Assembly: GCA_951799425.1 (NCBI GenBank)
Contig: OX637402.1
Coordinates: forward strand, 9,948,001-10,012,000
Source of the DNA: Ilex aquifolium
Lineage: Eukaryota > Streptophyta > Magnoliopsida > Aquifoliales > Aquifoliaceae
Length of the DNA stretch: 64,000 nt
Direction: 5' to 3'
Part shown: one piece after another, positions 32,044 through 44,466 of the stretch
Numbering within the stretch: position 1 is the stretch's first letter
Layout of the letters: each line of letters opens with the position of its first letter
Position numbers and translations under genes: made by a program
Notes under the pieces: generated by a model
Told to the model about the DNA's origin: nothing
Seen by the model: only the letters and a program-made list of their open reading frames with translations
Database searches by the model: none

Positions 32044-32703
32044 TGCTTGATTTTTTTCCCCGACGTACAAACCGACCCCGAATTATGTGTATATATGGCT
32101 TGTACATATTAGTGAGTGCCACTCTCCCTCGAGTTGGATGTAAGAAATGGGGAAAATCGTGTGTGGATGAACAAAAATATGTGTGTGTGTGCAAAAGTGC
32201 ATATAAAGACTTGCAATGTCGTGTTTTACTTGGAATGAGTATTCCAAGGTCATCTCCCTCAGGGAATGAAAGGTCACATGCTTTTGAAGGATGATTTGTA
32301 AAGAAATGAAAATTTGAAAATATTGTGATTTGTGTTTTGGTGAGTTGTGTTTTGAGAAATATGCAAGAAAGCAAGGTTGGCTAATCCATAGAGGTAATTC
32401 CAATGGGAATGCCAAATCGACTCAATTCATTCAACCAATGGTGTCTCGGTGTTTGATTGATTCATAGGAAGTGAGGGACTAATGTGGTTGTGTAGGACAA
32501 AAGCATACCCCGTGACAAGTCTGATTAGTACTTAAAATTGACATATTATTGTGACATTTTAAGACTAATTGTACTTTGATGGAGTTTAAGTGATGTCATT
32601 TCAGGCCCTAAACTGAACAAGGACCCAAGAACAACAAGTACCACACTTGAATGCAACACCAGCACATTAGAGCCCAAAATTGGAGAAGCTTGGAGCACAG
32701 CCA

Positions 32704-32995
32704 GAACGTTCGAACGCCAACTCACGTTCGAACTAGACTGTAGCAGACTCAACTGTTAAGAGAAGGCGTGTTGCAGTGAGAAAAGAAGACTGAAGCTCTG
32801 AAGCACTTGAGTGTCACGTTCGAACGCCAACTCATGTTCGAACGTGCACTTGAGTTGATTGATGACCAGACTACTGCATAGAGTTGGAACTGAACTTCAC
32901 AGAAGACCAAAAGACCACTCGAGTGAAAGGGTCAGAACGGCAGTCAACGTTCGAACGCCCATAGTGCAAAAACAGAAACAACGTTCGAATGCCAA
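32704..32995 (+). repeat. TTCGAACG palindrome array in H2
   Basis: Six units of ACGTTCGAACGCC type (near 32706, 32729, 32818, 32837, 32948 and 32981) lie from 182 bp after the LTR start to about 101 bp before the TATA box. Spacing and decay differ from H1. Confidence 0.88.
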
Positions 32996-33095
32996 CTCAT
33001 GTTCTCCACAGACTGGCAGCAGAGTGGTTGGCTTTTCACTTGGACTTGGGCGGCAAACACTATTCCTTCACCTCCTCTTGTCCCCTCCTCTTGCC

Positions 33096-33103
33096 TATAA
33101 ATA
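33096..33103 (+). promoter_or_regulatory. TATA box of H2
   Basis: TATAAATA in the same CT-rich context as in H1. Confidence 0.65.
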
Positions 33104-33675
33104 CTCCCCTTGTTGGAGAGCTAAAGGGAGCCAAGGAGGAAAGTTGATGGAGGCTTAGACTCCCACTCTCATTGTAGATTTAGCTTATTTTCCTTGTATG
33201 AAGTCTTTATTTTAGAGATTAGTTTGGCTTTAGTCCAACATCTCTTGCTTGTTATAAAAGTAGTTTTATGCTTATGCTTATGTTTATGCTTTCATTTTAC
33301 ATGCATAGAAGAGAGATAGCTCACCTTTTGGTTGAGGAAGCAACCCTCCAATTCTTGGTTGAGGAAGCCACCCTCCAAATGTGACTAGCTTTCTTATACT
33401 TTTATTGTTCATACATTTCACTTCCATTGCTTGCGCTTCTTTCTTTCTTAGAAGAGTGAAACTCTTCCACTTTTCTAGAGATTTACCAAAGCCGTGAAGG
33501 GTGGAACGTGATTCACCCTTTCTTTGTTAAAGATTGGCTCCGTGTTTGTTGTACTTTATATTTTAAGTTCTCTACTTGGAGGGATGAGCATCACTCACTT
33601 TTCTAGCTTTACCCAAGCTATGAAGAGTGAGTAGTTTCTCATTCACTCTTTAGTAAGAGGAGAAGGTCATGTATA

Positions 33676-33859
33676 AGTTATCCGGGAATCATATTTGTGC
33701 ATTGTTTTTATGCTTAATGTTTATTTCTTCTTGTTATTGGATGATTGATTGCATCTAGCAAAGCTAAAGTTATCCGGGAATCATATTTGTGCATTGTTTT
33801 TATGCTTAATGTTTATTTCTTCTTGTTATTGGATGATTGATTGCATCTAGCAAAGCTAA
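33676..33859 (+). repeat. 92-bp tandem duplication in H2
   Basis: The text from AAGTTATCCGGGAATCATA to GCATCTAGCAAAGCTAA occurs twice in direct succession, with no difference seen. H1 and E have a single copy, so this arose in H2 or its parent. Confidence 0.9.
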
Positions 33860-35309
33860 GGTACTTTGTATAACTGTGGGTTCTTTCTATGACACGGATG
33901 ACTCTTGCATAGAAAGACTCATCAGTTCAAGGCAAGTACCCCGACTAGATCCTCATGATTACCCTTCAATCCTCCCCCTTATTGTACTTCATTTAAAGAA
34001 TGGAATATTAATATCATGATTGGATATCTTGTAGAAACACTTGCTTGTTTGTAGACGGGTTAAGTCTCGGCACAGACAATTCTTGTAAACTTCTAGAAAG
34101 ACATCGGAATCATGTTCTTAATTCTCACAATCCATCTTTATCTTCCGATTAACTTGTTGTTAACACGGGAGTTAATTGAGTTATCAAGCACAATTATGAC
34201 AAACTGGATAACTAACTACATGTCCAGATCCTTGCACTAAAGAGTGACTCTTTTTAATCAGCACTTATCTCTTGTTTTGTTAAGAAAATCCTCTTGGAAA
34301 GAATCTTATATTTTGTCCAGGAAAAATCATATCTCACAGCAAATCTCAAGTGTTACAATCAATAGGTCTCTACCACTGCTCACCTCAGAAATATCAACAA
34401 AAGTTCCCTGTGGATTCGACTCCGGTCTCAAACCGGATTATTACTACAGCTTGACCGCCTGCACTTGGGTGTACACATTTCGGATCAAGAACAAAGTCTA
34501 CGGTGTATCAAGAGCCCACAACCACGTTCGCACTCAACCTAGTCAAACCAAACACTTTACACTATGAGGAAGAATGAAAAAGAGTTGATTTCACATTCCC
34601 AAGAGAAAATTCCTCTTGGATTAGCAAACTAAAAGTTTAGCTACTCGTAATAAAGGCAAGAAAAAACATTATGTAAAGAAACATGGAAGTGAAATCAACT
34701 AGAAAACTTTTATTAATGTAAGAAAAGGTTTAAACTACAAGAGCAAAGTCATTCATACCCAAAATGCAAAGCTTGAATATAAAATACCCAAATGTAGAAA
34801 TGAAAATACAAGAACACTTAGCTAAGCTTGATTACAACTTGAATAAAAGAGATTAGAGTGTAAGAGGGAAATATTACAAGTAAAATAGAGCTTACTACAA
34901 TGAAAATGGTGAAGGAAATGTAAAAACCCAGCTTCTCTCTCTAAAACTTCATCTTCAACCTTGGAGCTTCTCTCTCTAAAAGCATATGAAATCTGAATAA
35001 TGGTGTAAGAGCTCTCCAATTTTCGTCCATATCCTCTCCCTTAGCATGTGTGACTGAATTGGAATGATTGGAGAGAGGTTGTCCACTTCAACAATCATTT
35101 TCAGTCCAAGCATGGTCCTCCCATGCTATTCCAACCACCTCTCTTCTCTCTCTTGCTTCTCCCCTCTCTCATACTTCAAATCTAACTTTAGGGGTTTGGA
35201 GAGCATCATGGGGTGTCAAACATGTCAAGGTATGGCTTATAGGACAAGAGGTGGGCCCCCGAAGTAAGTGGAGTCGTGTGAAGAAGTGTCTGCCAGATTT
35301 GGGCATGTT

Positions 35310-35444
35310 CTACCGGTAGAAGGTAAAAAACCTACCGTTAGGTTTTTTTCAGTAAGCTTTTCTACTGGTAGGTTTCTTGCATGGCAAAGGTAGAAATTTC
35401 TAGTGGCATTTTCTATCGGTAGGTCCTGAGTCTTCTACCGGTGG
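35310..35444 (-). repeat. CTACCGGTAG palindromes in I
   Basis: CTACCGGTAG and decayed versions (CTACCGTTAG, CTACTGGTAG, CTATCGGTAG, CTACCGGTGG) occupy 135 bp. In element orientation the array begins 247 bp from the LTR start, the same distance as in B and C. It is accompanied by a hairpin-like AGGTAAAAAACCTACCGTTAGG stretch. Confidence 0.8.
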
Positions 35445-35696
35445 ATGTTGTATTGCCTTGGGATTTTCTTGGTTCCTTGAGGTCCCGAGCCATCCGTTAT
35501 GTGGTCCCTTCTTCCCCATTGACTTTAAGCACTTGATGGGGTGTTTATACATGACCTTATCTGCTCTTTACCTACAATCACAAAAATCTTCATTAATTGT
35601 AAATGTGAAACCATTTTTCCCAAATTTCACCACAAAACAAGTAAAATGGGTGCAATAGAGATGCATGATGTGCAATATTCTATACTCATCAATATA

Positions 35697-37160
35697 CTGT
35701 TTGTTTTATTGTTTATGCATGTTAAGTCATCAGTAGGGTCTGTAAATTAGTCTAGTCCTTCATCTTCATCATCACAATCATCTTCAGACTTTTTTGACCT
35801 AAGTATGGCTAATAATAATCAAAGGGAAGAAGAGGTGGTTCAGAATTTCAGACCTATGAGAGAATATTTGCATCCTACATGCACTAGTGTCCCTTCATGT
35901 TTTGTTTTCCCTACAAATGCTCCAAATTTTAATGTTAAGCCAGGGACAATACAGCTTTTGCCTTAGTTTCATGGTCTTGAGTCTAAAAACCCTTATTTAC
36001 ATATGAAAGAATTTGAAGAAGTATGTGGTGCATTGCAAGATATATTAGAAATGGCCCGGTTTAAACTTTTCCCTTTTTCTTTGAAGGATAAAGCTAAACA
36101 GTGGCTAAATTCTTTGAAAGCTTAATCTATTCCAAGTTGGCAAGTTTTGCAAACTAAATTTTTCCATGAATTTTTTCCATTACATCCCACTAATGCATTG
36201 AGACATCTAATCATGAATTTTTGTGTGAAAGAAGTAGAAACGTTTTACCAATATTGGGAGAGATTTAAGGATCTTCTCCAACCTTGCCCACATCGTGCAT
36301 TTGAAACTTGGACCTTAATTGGTTTATTCTGTGATGCCATCCCGTCTGCAATGCGTCAGTTTGTTGAAATGATGGCCTAGGGGGAATTCATGGGTAAGAA
36401 TCTCGATGAGGTGTTCGAGTTTTTTGTTACCATTTCAGAGCGTTCCCAAATGTGGGACTCGACCTCGCCAAATATTGTTGAAACCAAGTCATCTTCATCC
36501 CAAGGAGGAAAATACATGTTTAAAAAGTATGATGACCTAAGGGTTAGAATGGATACTTTGTCTAGAAAGATGGACACTCTAGAGATGACAAAAGTCAAGC
36601 AAGTTTCTGTTGTGTCGCCCACTAATTAGTTGTGTGGAATTTGTGCTCTGGCAGGACATCCCAAGGGGGAGTGTCCTACCATTCCAGCTTTCAAAGAGGT
36701 TCTAATGGAACAAACCAATGCATTTTCAAACTTTAACAAGCCTTATTGAAATTCATACTCTAAAACCTATAACCCAAGTGGCAGAATCACCCGAATTTTA
36801 GTTGAAAAAATCACAGTCTTTGAATCAGCAACCAAGTCCACCTTCACCATAATCCCAGATTCAGCAGCCATATCAGCCCTATAACCCCCACATAAGAGAA
36901 GTTTAGAAGACACCATAAATCAGTTCATTCAAAGTCAAATGAGTTTTAATACTCAGTCAACTCATGTATTTAATAATTTCAAAGCTCAAACTTCACATAA
37001 TACTGAGGATACAAAGAGTCATCTGGCCAAGTTGACCCAATCTTTGAGCACAACGGAAAAGGGAAAATTCCCATCTCAATCAAAACTTCCGTAGGGTCAA
37101 ACTCAGTTAATGTCGTGTCTTCTAAACCTTCTCCGAGTCAAGTACAAGCAATTACCACAC
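35697..37160 (+). pseudogene. gag: G: gag relic
   Basis: Decayed Gag of the E type. Recognisable blocks are MREYLHPTCTSVPSCFVFPTNAP (near 35850), PGTIQLLP, FKLFPFSLKDKAKQWLNSLK, then a frame at 36147-36380 (FFPLHPTNALRHLIMNF, FYQYWERFKDLLQPCPH, FVEMMA) and another at 36390-36629. A zinc knuckle (CGICALAGHPKGEC) is at about 36637-36680. Several in-frame stops (TAG near 35963, TAA near 36124, TAG at 36378) and later frameshifts prevent translation. Order and content are those of an ordinary Athila Gag. It would have followed directly on the leader that is now interrupted by I. Confidence 0.88.
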
Positions 37161-40100
37161 TGAGAAGTGGATAGGTGATTGACAAGACTATTAAGGCCAA
37201 AACTTTACAACCAATAGTTGATTCAATCCTGGTAAATGAACCAATTGATCTTGAACTTTTGATTGAAAAGGAAACAAAATTGAAAATGAAAAAGAAAAAT
37301 TAAGTCATGTTCCTTTACCTTTTCCTCAAAGAGTCAAGAAACCTCAACCATTGAACAATCACGCTGAAACCTTTGAGTTGTTTAAGCAAGTGAAGATTAA
37401 CATCCCCCTATTAGATGCAATCAAGCAAGTCCCATGTTATGCTAAGTTTTTGAAAGACCTCTAGGCAGTTAAGAGAAGGATCGTTGTATAGAAAAGAGCA
37501 TTTTGACTGAACAGACTAGTGCTATTATTCAGCAAAAGGTCCATCTAAAGCACAAAGATCCTGGGAGACTTACAGTTTCATGTATAATCGAGAACATTAG
37601 GATTGAGCAAGCCCTTCTTGATCTGGGAACCAATGTTAATTTGTTTCCGTATTCATTTTATGAGTAGTTAGGGTTGAGAGAATTAAAACCCATAAATGTC
37701 ACATTACAGTTGGCTGATTATTCTATGAAAATTCCTCGAGGAGTTGTTGAAGATGTACTCGTTCAAGTTAATAAGCTTTATTTTCCAGTAGATTTTATTT
37801 TTTTGGATACACAGCCAGGATACACAGTTAGTTTTACATGCTCTACACAAATTCCTATCATCCTAGGGTGACCATTCCTAGCCACATCAAATGAATTGAT
37901 CAATTGTAGGAATGGAATCATGAAACTCTCATTTGGAAATATGACATTGGAATTGAATGTATTCGATATTGCTAAGCAACCCATAGGGGAAGAACAATTA
38001 CATGATGTAAATTGCATTGAGTTATTAACTCAAAATATGTTTGAAAATGGTTGTACAAAGAAAGAGTCATATGCATTAGAGTCTGTAAATAATGTTGAGT
38101 CTGTAGATATGTCTACTATCAAAACATGGGTTCCAAAATTTAAAGAGTTATTGCCTACATGAACAAAGTCTATAGAGTCTAGTGTTGTTGCCCCCAAACT
38201 AGAGTTGAAACCTCTTCTGCCTAACTTAAAATATGTCTTCTTGGGAGAGGATGAAACTTATCCAGTTGTAATATCTTCAAAATTGTCGGAAGGTCAAGAA
38301 AAACAGTTGATAAAAGTCATAAAAAATCATCAAAGTGCAATCGGTTGGACGGTAGCCCATATAAATGGTATAAATCCTCTTCTATGTACTCATCGTATAT
38401 ACTTAGAAGAAGACTCTAAACCATCCCGAAAGCCGCAAAGCAGGTTAAATCCACATTTAAAAGAGATAGTCTGGGCTAAAGTGCTTAAACTATTAGACGT
38501 TGATATTATATATCATATATCTGATAATAAATGTGTTAGCCCTACACAAGTAGTACCCCAAAAATCTGGTGTTACGGTATTGAGAAATCAAGGGAATGAA
38601 CTAGTCGCTATACGTACAGTCACTGACTGGCGTATCTGTATTGACTATCGAAAATTAAATTCTCTTGCCAAAAAAGATCATTTTTCCCTACCTTTCCTGG
38701 ACTAAGTTTTGGAAAGAATAGCCAAACATGTATATTATTGTTTTTTGGATGGATATTCTGGCTATAACCAGATTGAAATAACAACTGATGACCAAGAGAA
38801 ATGGAACTTTTGCTTATAAAAGAATGTCATTTGGATTGTGTAATGCTCCAACCATTTTTCAACGTTGTATGCTGAGTATTTTTAGCGATATGGTGGAGCG
38901 ATTGTTAGAAGTATTCATGGTTAATTTTTCTGTATATGGTGAATCATTTGAATTATGTTTAGAAAATTTTGAAAAAGTCCTTACTCGGTGTGAGGAAACA
39001 AATCTTATGTTGAATTGAGAAAAATGTCTTTTTATGGTCACATAGGGCATTTTGTTCTACGACATGTTGATTCTGTAGAGGAAATTGAAGTTGACAAGTC
39101 AAAGATTGATGTAATAGCCAGTCTCCCTCCACCTAAGACTGTAAAAGATGTTCGATCCTTTCTAGGTCATGGAGGATTCCATAGAAGATTCATTAAAGAT
39201 TTTAGTTTGATATCTAGACCAATGTGTAATCTTCTATGCCAAGATGTACCATTTGATTGGAATGATACATGTGAATCAGCATTTGATAAACTCAAAAGCA
39301 TGCTTATTTCTGCACCAATTATGCAACCTCCTGATTGGTTTTTACCATTTAAATTAATGTGTGATGCTAGTGATTATGCAGTAGGAGCTAACTTAGGTCA
39401 AAGGAAAGATAAAAGAACCTATGTGATTTACTATGCAAGCAAAAATCTGAATGATGCACAAATGAATTATTCTACTATAGAAAAACGAATTGATTGATGT
39501 AGTATTTGCTTTAGATAAATTTCAATCATATCTAATTAGATCCTCAATTATTGTGTTTACTGATCATGCAGCCTTGAAATATCTGCTCATGAAGAATGAT
39601 GCTAAGCCACATCTCCTACGATGGATACTACTGCTTTAAAAATTTGATCTTATCATCAAAGACAAGAAAGGAGTTGAAAATATGGTAGCTGATCTTTTAT
39701 CAAGGCTGAATTATGATACAAAAGTAGAATCAATACCAACAAAAGAAACTTTTCCTAATGAGTAATTATTAGCAGTAACAGAAGTGTCATAGTATGCAGA
39801 TATAGCTAATTATTTAGTCACATATACTATTCCTTTTTATTATACCTGGATCGACAATTTTTTTTTTAAAGAGTGGTAGCCAATTTATTTTGGGAAGATC
39901 CTTATGTGTTCAAATACTGCAAGGATCAAATAATTAGACGTTGTGTACCCAATCATAAAATAGGTCAGGTCATTTCATTTTGTCATTCTGAAGCTTGTGG
40001 GGGAGCATTTTTCTTCAAAGAAAACCTCTATTAAAATTTTGTAGTGTGGATTTTATTTACCAACCTTTTTCAAGGATGTACATGATTTTTGTCTAAATTG

Positions 40101-41035
40101 CAACCGATGACAAATGATGGGAAATCTTTCAAAAAGAAACATGATGCCTTTGAATCCTATTAAAAATTTTTATTGTTGGGCCATCAATTTTATGGGACCA
40201 TTTATCCCATCCTTTGGACATCTGTACATTTTGGTTGCCCTTGATTATGTTTCCAAATGGGTGGAGACAATTCCTTGTTGAAATAATGATTACCGCATAG
40301 TAATCAGGTTTTTTAAAGAAAATATTTTGTCTAAATTTGGAATTCCTCGAGCCATTTGATTTAATGAAAAAATATTTGATTTTACATAACGTATCTATCC
40401 CTTATCATCCTCAGACAAGTGGACAGGCTGAATTAGCTAATAAGATGATAAAATATATTTTGGAAAAAAACCGTCAATCCATATCACAAAGATTGGTCTT
40501 TGAAACTGACTGATGCGTTTTGGGCTTACCGAACTGCATACCAAACTATTTTGGGAATGTCTCCTTATCCGCTGGTTTATGGTAAACCAAGTCACTTGCC
40601 TATAGAATTGGAACATTGAGCATATTGAGCAATCAAAATGATGAATTTTGATATTGACAAAGCTAGTGCTTCCCACAAACTTCAGGTTAATGATTTTGAA
40701 GAACTGAGAAATGAAGCATATAAAAATGCAAAGATTGCCAAGTCAGAATTTAAATTTTTCATGATAAAAATAATGTGCGAAAGTCCTTTGTACCCTCTCA
40801 AAAAGTTATGTTATATAATTCAAGGCTCCTCCTATTTCCTAGAAAGTCAAGATCAAGATGGACCTACCCATATATTGTTAAACAAGTTTATGAACATGGG
40901 TCAATTGAAATTGAAAATCCATTAACAGGAAATGTTTTCAAATTAAATGGTCAAAGGCTTAAGCCATATCATGATAGATTTGTTCAAAATGTGGATTCCA
41001 TTCAGTTAATGGAACTCGTGTATATGCCTTGAGAA
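37161..41035 (+). pseudogene. pol: G: pol relic (protease, RT, RNase H, integrase)
   Basis: The relic of a full Athila Pol, in order. The protease has [17 protein letters not shown] near 37606 (family form DLGAS) and a long frame at 37896-38162. RT frames are at 38205-38705 and 38788-39018; the YRKLN and [13 protein letters not shown] blocks are clear, but the catalytic FMDDFSVY has become FMVNFSVY, removing both Asp. RNase H follows at 39015-39760 ([25 protein letters not shown]). The integrase is broken into pieces (RRCVPNH, CHSEACGG, FMGPFIPSFGHLYILVALDYVSKW). Its tail at 40775-41032 ends VFKLNGQRLKPYHDRF. Many stops and indels; it cannot be functional. Confidence 0.92.
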
Positions 41036-42112
41036 GTTATTATGAATGTTTGATTGTAAATATTAGTCATAACTGTTTGATGTTTGTTTTACAGATAAGT
41101 GTTTTTGCACTATGGATTTGGCTCACCTCTAGATCTTATGAGCAATTGGCTATAAATTTTACTTTATAATGTTATACATTGATGAAAATGTTAAAATTAG
41201 GTTGGGGGAGGGAACAATTCATATTCGTCTTTATGACCGACAGACGTGAAAGAACCGGATAATGGGTCTTTTTTCAAATTTTCTAGAGTCTTTTCTCAAA
41301 AAAATTTCAAAATTTTTCCAAAATGAATGAAATTTTTTTGTAGTTTAGAATGGAAATGTTACACATTTTTCCGAAAGATATACACTCTTTGATCATAGAA
41401 AAATCAAAGGATGTAAGGAAATTATAAAATTTTGGTAGTTAAGCAAAACCTTTGTGTGGAAAAAGTTCATTTGCCAAGCGCCGATGAGCAAATCGACTCG
41501 GTGGTTCTGTAAAGTGCGGTCGATTAATGCATATGAGAGAATTTAATCAATGCACCGAACCAATTTAAGGTCGAGTATTAGATCATTTCGACTGGATTAA
41601 GTATGGATAGAGTAAGGATTACCCTGAGACGCCATCATATTCTAGTCCAATGCTCTCAAGATACGTGCGATAGGAAATTAATTGGTTCATTGATGTTCTT
41701 GATTTAGAAGATTCTAATTAAAATTACTTGTGAGCAAGTTGTATAATCTTAGGGTTTGTATGAATGTATATAAGTATAGTTTGATTTAATGTATTAATTT
41801 TGAATTTAAGGTTATTAGTTAGTTAAATGTGAAAATTTTGAATTTAAACTAATTATTTGTAACTATAGGTTGAAAGCTGAAGCTGGAAACTAGGAAAAGA
41901 TCAAGGGTCAGCAGCTAGAACACCTGTGCAAAATCTAGTGAATCAGCACCAGCAGTTCCCTCGTAGTAGAAATTCGAAAAAATCTCTTCAGATTTGCTTC
42001 ACCCATAAGATTTTCTTCGATTCTACTCCGATTAACACTTACCCATCATCTTTTATAGGTTTCTACCAAACAAAAACCTTTAAAATTCTATATTGAGCAA
42101 GAAATTCAAGAT
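41036..42112 (+). other. G: untranslated region with internal polypurine-like motif (41199-41213)
   Basis: AGGTTGGGGGAGGG lies about 165 bp after the integrase stop, the same place as in B and F. The rest is AT-rich; I see no gene in it. Confidence 0.65.
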
Positions 42113-42872
42113 TTGATGGATCCAATAAGAGAGACAAGAGCTTCATCAAGAAATCCAAGAGAGAGACAAGACCTTCATAAATTCCAACAAAGCAAAGAAC
42201 ATCTCCACTGCCTGAAGTCGTCTCACAACAAGAGGAACAACCCCAAATTCACAATCAATTTGACAATGCTATGTTTGAAAACATTGAGCAGCAAGTTTGG
42301 TATGATATTCATTTTTCTATAAAACTATTATTGCTAAAAGATTTGTGATATATAAGGATTTTGAATACATAGGGGTTAGGTAAAATCTAGCAGCACGGGG
42401 TTCGCTACATTATGTGAAATTGGTAGGTGTTGCTTATGAATGTTTAGTCTGGGAATTTTATAGTAATACACAAGAAACTGGGCCAAGGCAATTACATGCA
42501 TATCTTAGGAGAGTTGTATTTTAGGTTACACCCGCTACAATTGCGAATTATTTAAACCATATACCAAGGCATTAGCATCCACAATACCCCTACACCACAT
42601 TGCCTGACATGTCTACCATTGGGATTGAATTGACTGGGAATCCGAATTACGTATGGGGTAGGCCAAATAAGTATATTAAGCAAGGGGACTTGATTGACAA
42701 ATACATAATTCTGAACTTTATAACTTTAAACAATATGTTGCCTCAGTCTCTGAAAAATCAAATTTACACTGAAAGGGCCTATTTTCTGTATGCTTTTGGA
42801 AGGGAATACACTATTGACCTGCTGACGTTGATAATGGATATAGGGCAATATAGTGGTGGCCCATCAGCCTAG
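42113..42872 (+). pseudogene. G: ORF3 relic
   Basis: Two open pieces remain. The first (42113-42322) starts MDPIRETRASSRNPRERQD. The second (42600-42872) reads MPDMSTIGIELTGNPNYVWG and ends LKNQIYTERAYFLYAFGREYTIDLLTLIMDIGQY. The end resembles in pattern the LSLLHAFMTGVAFDVAYYIW block of ORF3 in B, and the place (after pol, before the 3' LTR) is right. Between the pieces stops occur in all frames. No membrane segment can be judged. The link to ORF3 rests on position and weak similarity. Confidence 0.55.
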
Positions 42873-44466
42873 TGACTAGAGTTCTTGGAACTTCTATGCT
42901 CTTTCTACTTTTACTAAAATTTTTATTATTCACTTTGATTTATGCTAGTTAGATGTTTTGAAAGATTTTTTTTGATTTAGTTTTAATTAATTTGGTTAGT
43001 TTGTGATTTTACTTAAATTTTATTGTGTTATGATACTTAGTTCATATAACTCACGATATGAATTACATTATCATTCTAATGATTTGCAGGTATAACCCTA
43101 ACCGAATTATAAGGGATTTTCATACACTGTTTGTACACTTTCTTTATATGTTCATAGAAAATCATCATTATAAGCAAAAAATAACTTCTTATTTTAAAAA
43201 CCCTTTTGAAATAGCATGATCCTTTATAAAGCTTACATATATAGTGAAGATGTATAAGCCGTGTGCAGATTTTGAGCCATTGTTCATCAGAGAGAATTTC
43301 AGTTCAGTGTAATGTTTCTTTGAATAATCTCATTATTATTGATTTGGTTAGCACTTGTTTAATAACATGGTCAACATTTTCCCTTAAACTGTAAATGGAA
43401 ATCATGCAGGTGTATGAATTCTGGAAAATGTTCTTAGGCCATTTGTGATTTTATTTTTGAGCTTTAGTCATTTCTTTTGCAAAACTATCCCCCTAGTAAG
43501 CCATGATTGAGCCTTGGTAAAAGAAAATTTTCTTTTCCTTAACCCATGCATTAACCAAGCAACATAAAATATATTTGACAAAGCTTTGCTATCTAATTTT
43601 CTTGCACCCTCTTATAAAAAAAAAAAGCATTATACAAGAAATGAGAAAAATGGAGAATACGGTTCGAAAATAAAAAGATAGAAGAAAAGCATATGTGAAA
43701 AAAAGAAAAAGAAAAGAGAAATAGAAAAAGAAAAGGAAATTCTGCAAAGAAATAAAATATCTAAGAAATTACAAGCTTGAGATTGGCAATGGAGAATGCG
43801 AAGCAGGATGTTCTACAAGAGCCTGTAAAGTAAAAGGGAGATGTGTGCTACACAAATTGAAAATGATAGTTTTTTGAATCCCTTAGACGTCATTTCTTAA
43901 ACCCAATACCTTTAGCCAAGTTATAACCCTAATAAAGTCCTTTTTTATTCTAGAAAGCATGCACATGTATAACTTTCACCTATTCGTTAAAATGGAGAGT
44001 GTTGATGATATTGTTTGATATAGTGTTAATATTCCTTCAAGAGATTTTGCCAAATTCCAGTTTTATTCAAAAAAAAAAAAAAACCTTATTTTGGAAGATT
44101 ACTTTGTTGCAATTACTTTGCTTTTATAAAAATATTCTTATCACATGTAATTATTGAGTGGTAATCACTAAAACATGAGTGTATTCTTTGCTGAGTAATT
44201 TCCATGGAAGGATTGACATCAAGGCAAATTCTTTTACAGTAGAGTAAAGGATTGTGATATTCCTTAAGTATTTTTGAAATAAAGAAATCCCTGCACACAC
44301 ACACGAGTTTTTCTGAAAAAATATAGAATAGTGATACAAAGGGTGTGAGTTACTCTTATAATAATAAGGGCAGGGGAAAGAACCCGGTAATAGAATATAA
44401 TGGTAATTTAATTTTATTTGTGAAAATATGAATTATGCAATCATAACCTTTGAAGTTTGTGCGTAT
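42873..44466 (+). other. G: 3' untranslated region, truncated by C
   Basis: This is AT-rich non-coding sequence with a purine-rich A/G tract at about 43617-43745. Several blocks recur in the same order in F: TCTCATTATTnTTGnTTTGGTTA near 43329, GCCATGATTGAGCCTT near 43500, and the A/G tract. C enters at 44467 before the 3' LTR is reached. Frames on the minus strand here are not supported. Confidence 0.7.

Larger units (their letters stand above)
32522..34493 (+). mobile_element. H2: solo LTR (Athila-like, H family)
   Basis: 1,972 bp from TGATTAGTACTTAAAATT to CGGATCAAGAACA, with perfect TSD aagtc at 32517-32521 and 34494-34498. It splits an LTR of the I type: the text AAAGCATACCCCGTGACAAGTC on the left resumes as AAGTCTACGGTGTATCAAGAGC on the right, as in the B LTR. 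It is about as long as H1 and shares its palindromes and TATA box. It has an internal 92-bp duplication. Confidence 0.92.
32044..35691 (-). mobile_element. I: solo LTR of an Athila-like element, split by H2
   Basis: I is flanked by atata (32039-32043 and 35692-35696). In element orientation it starts TGATGAGTATAGAATATTGC, like J, and its 3' half matches the B and J LTRs (CCTTGGAATACTCATTCCAAGTAAAACACGAC region, read in pieces). Removing H2 leaves about 1.67 kb. No coding region of its family is adjacent. Its presence in the G leader separates the G primer site from gag. Confidence 0.88.
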
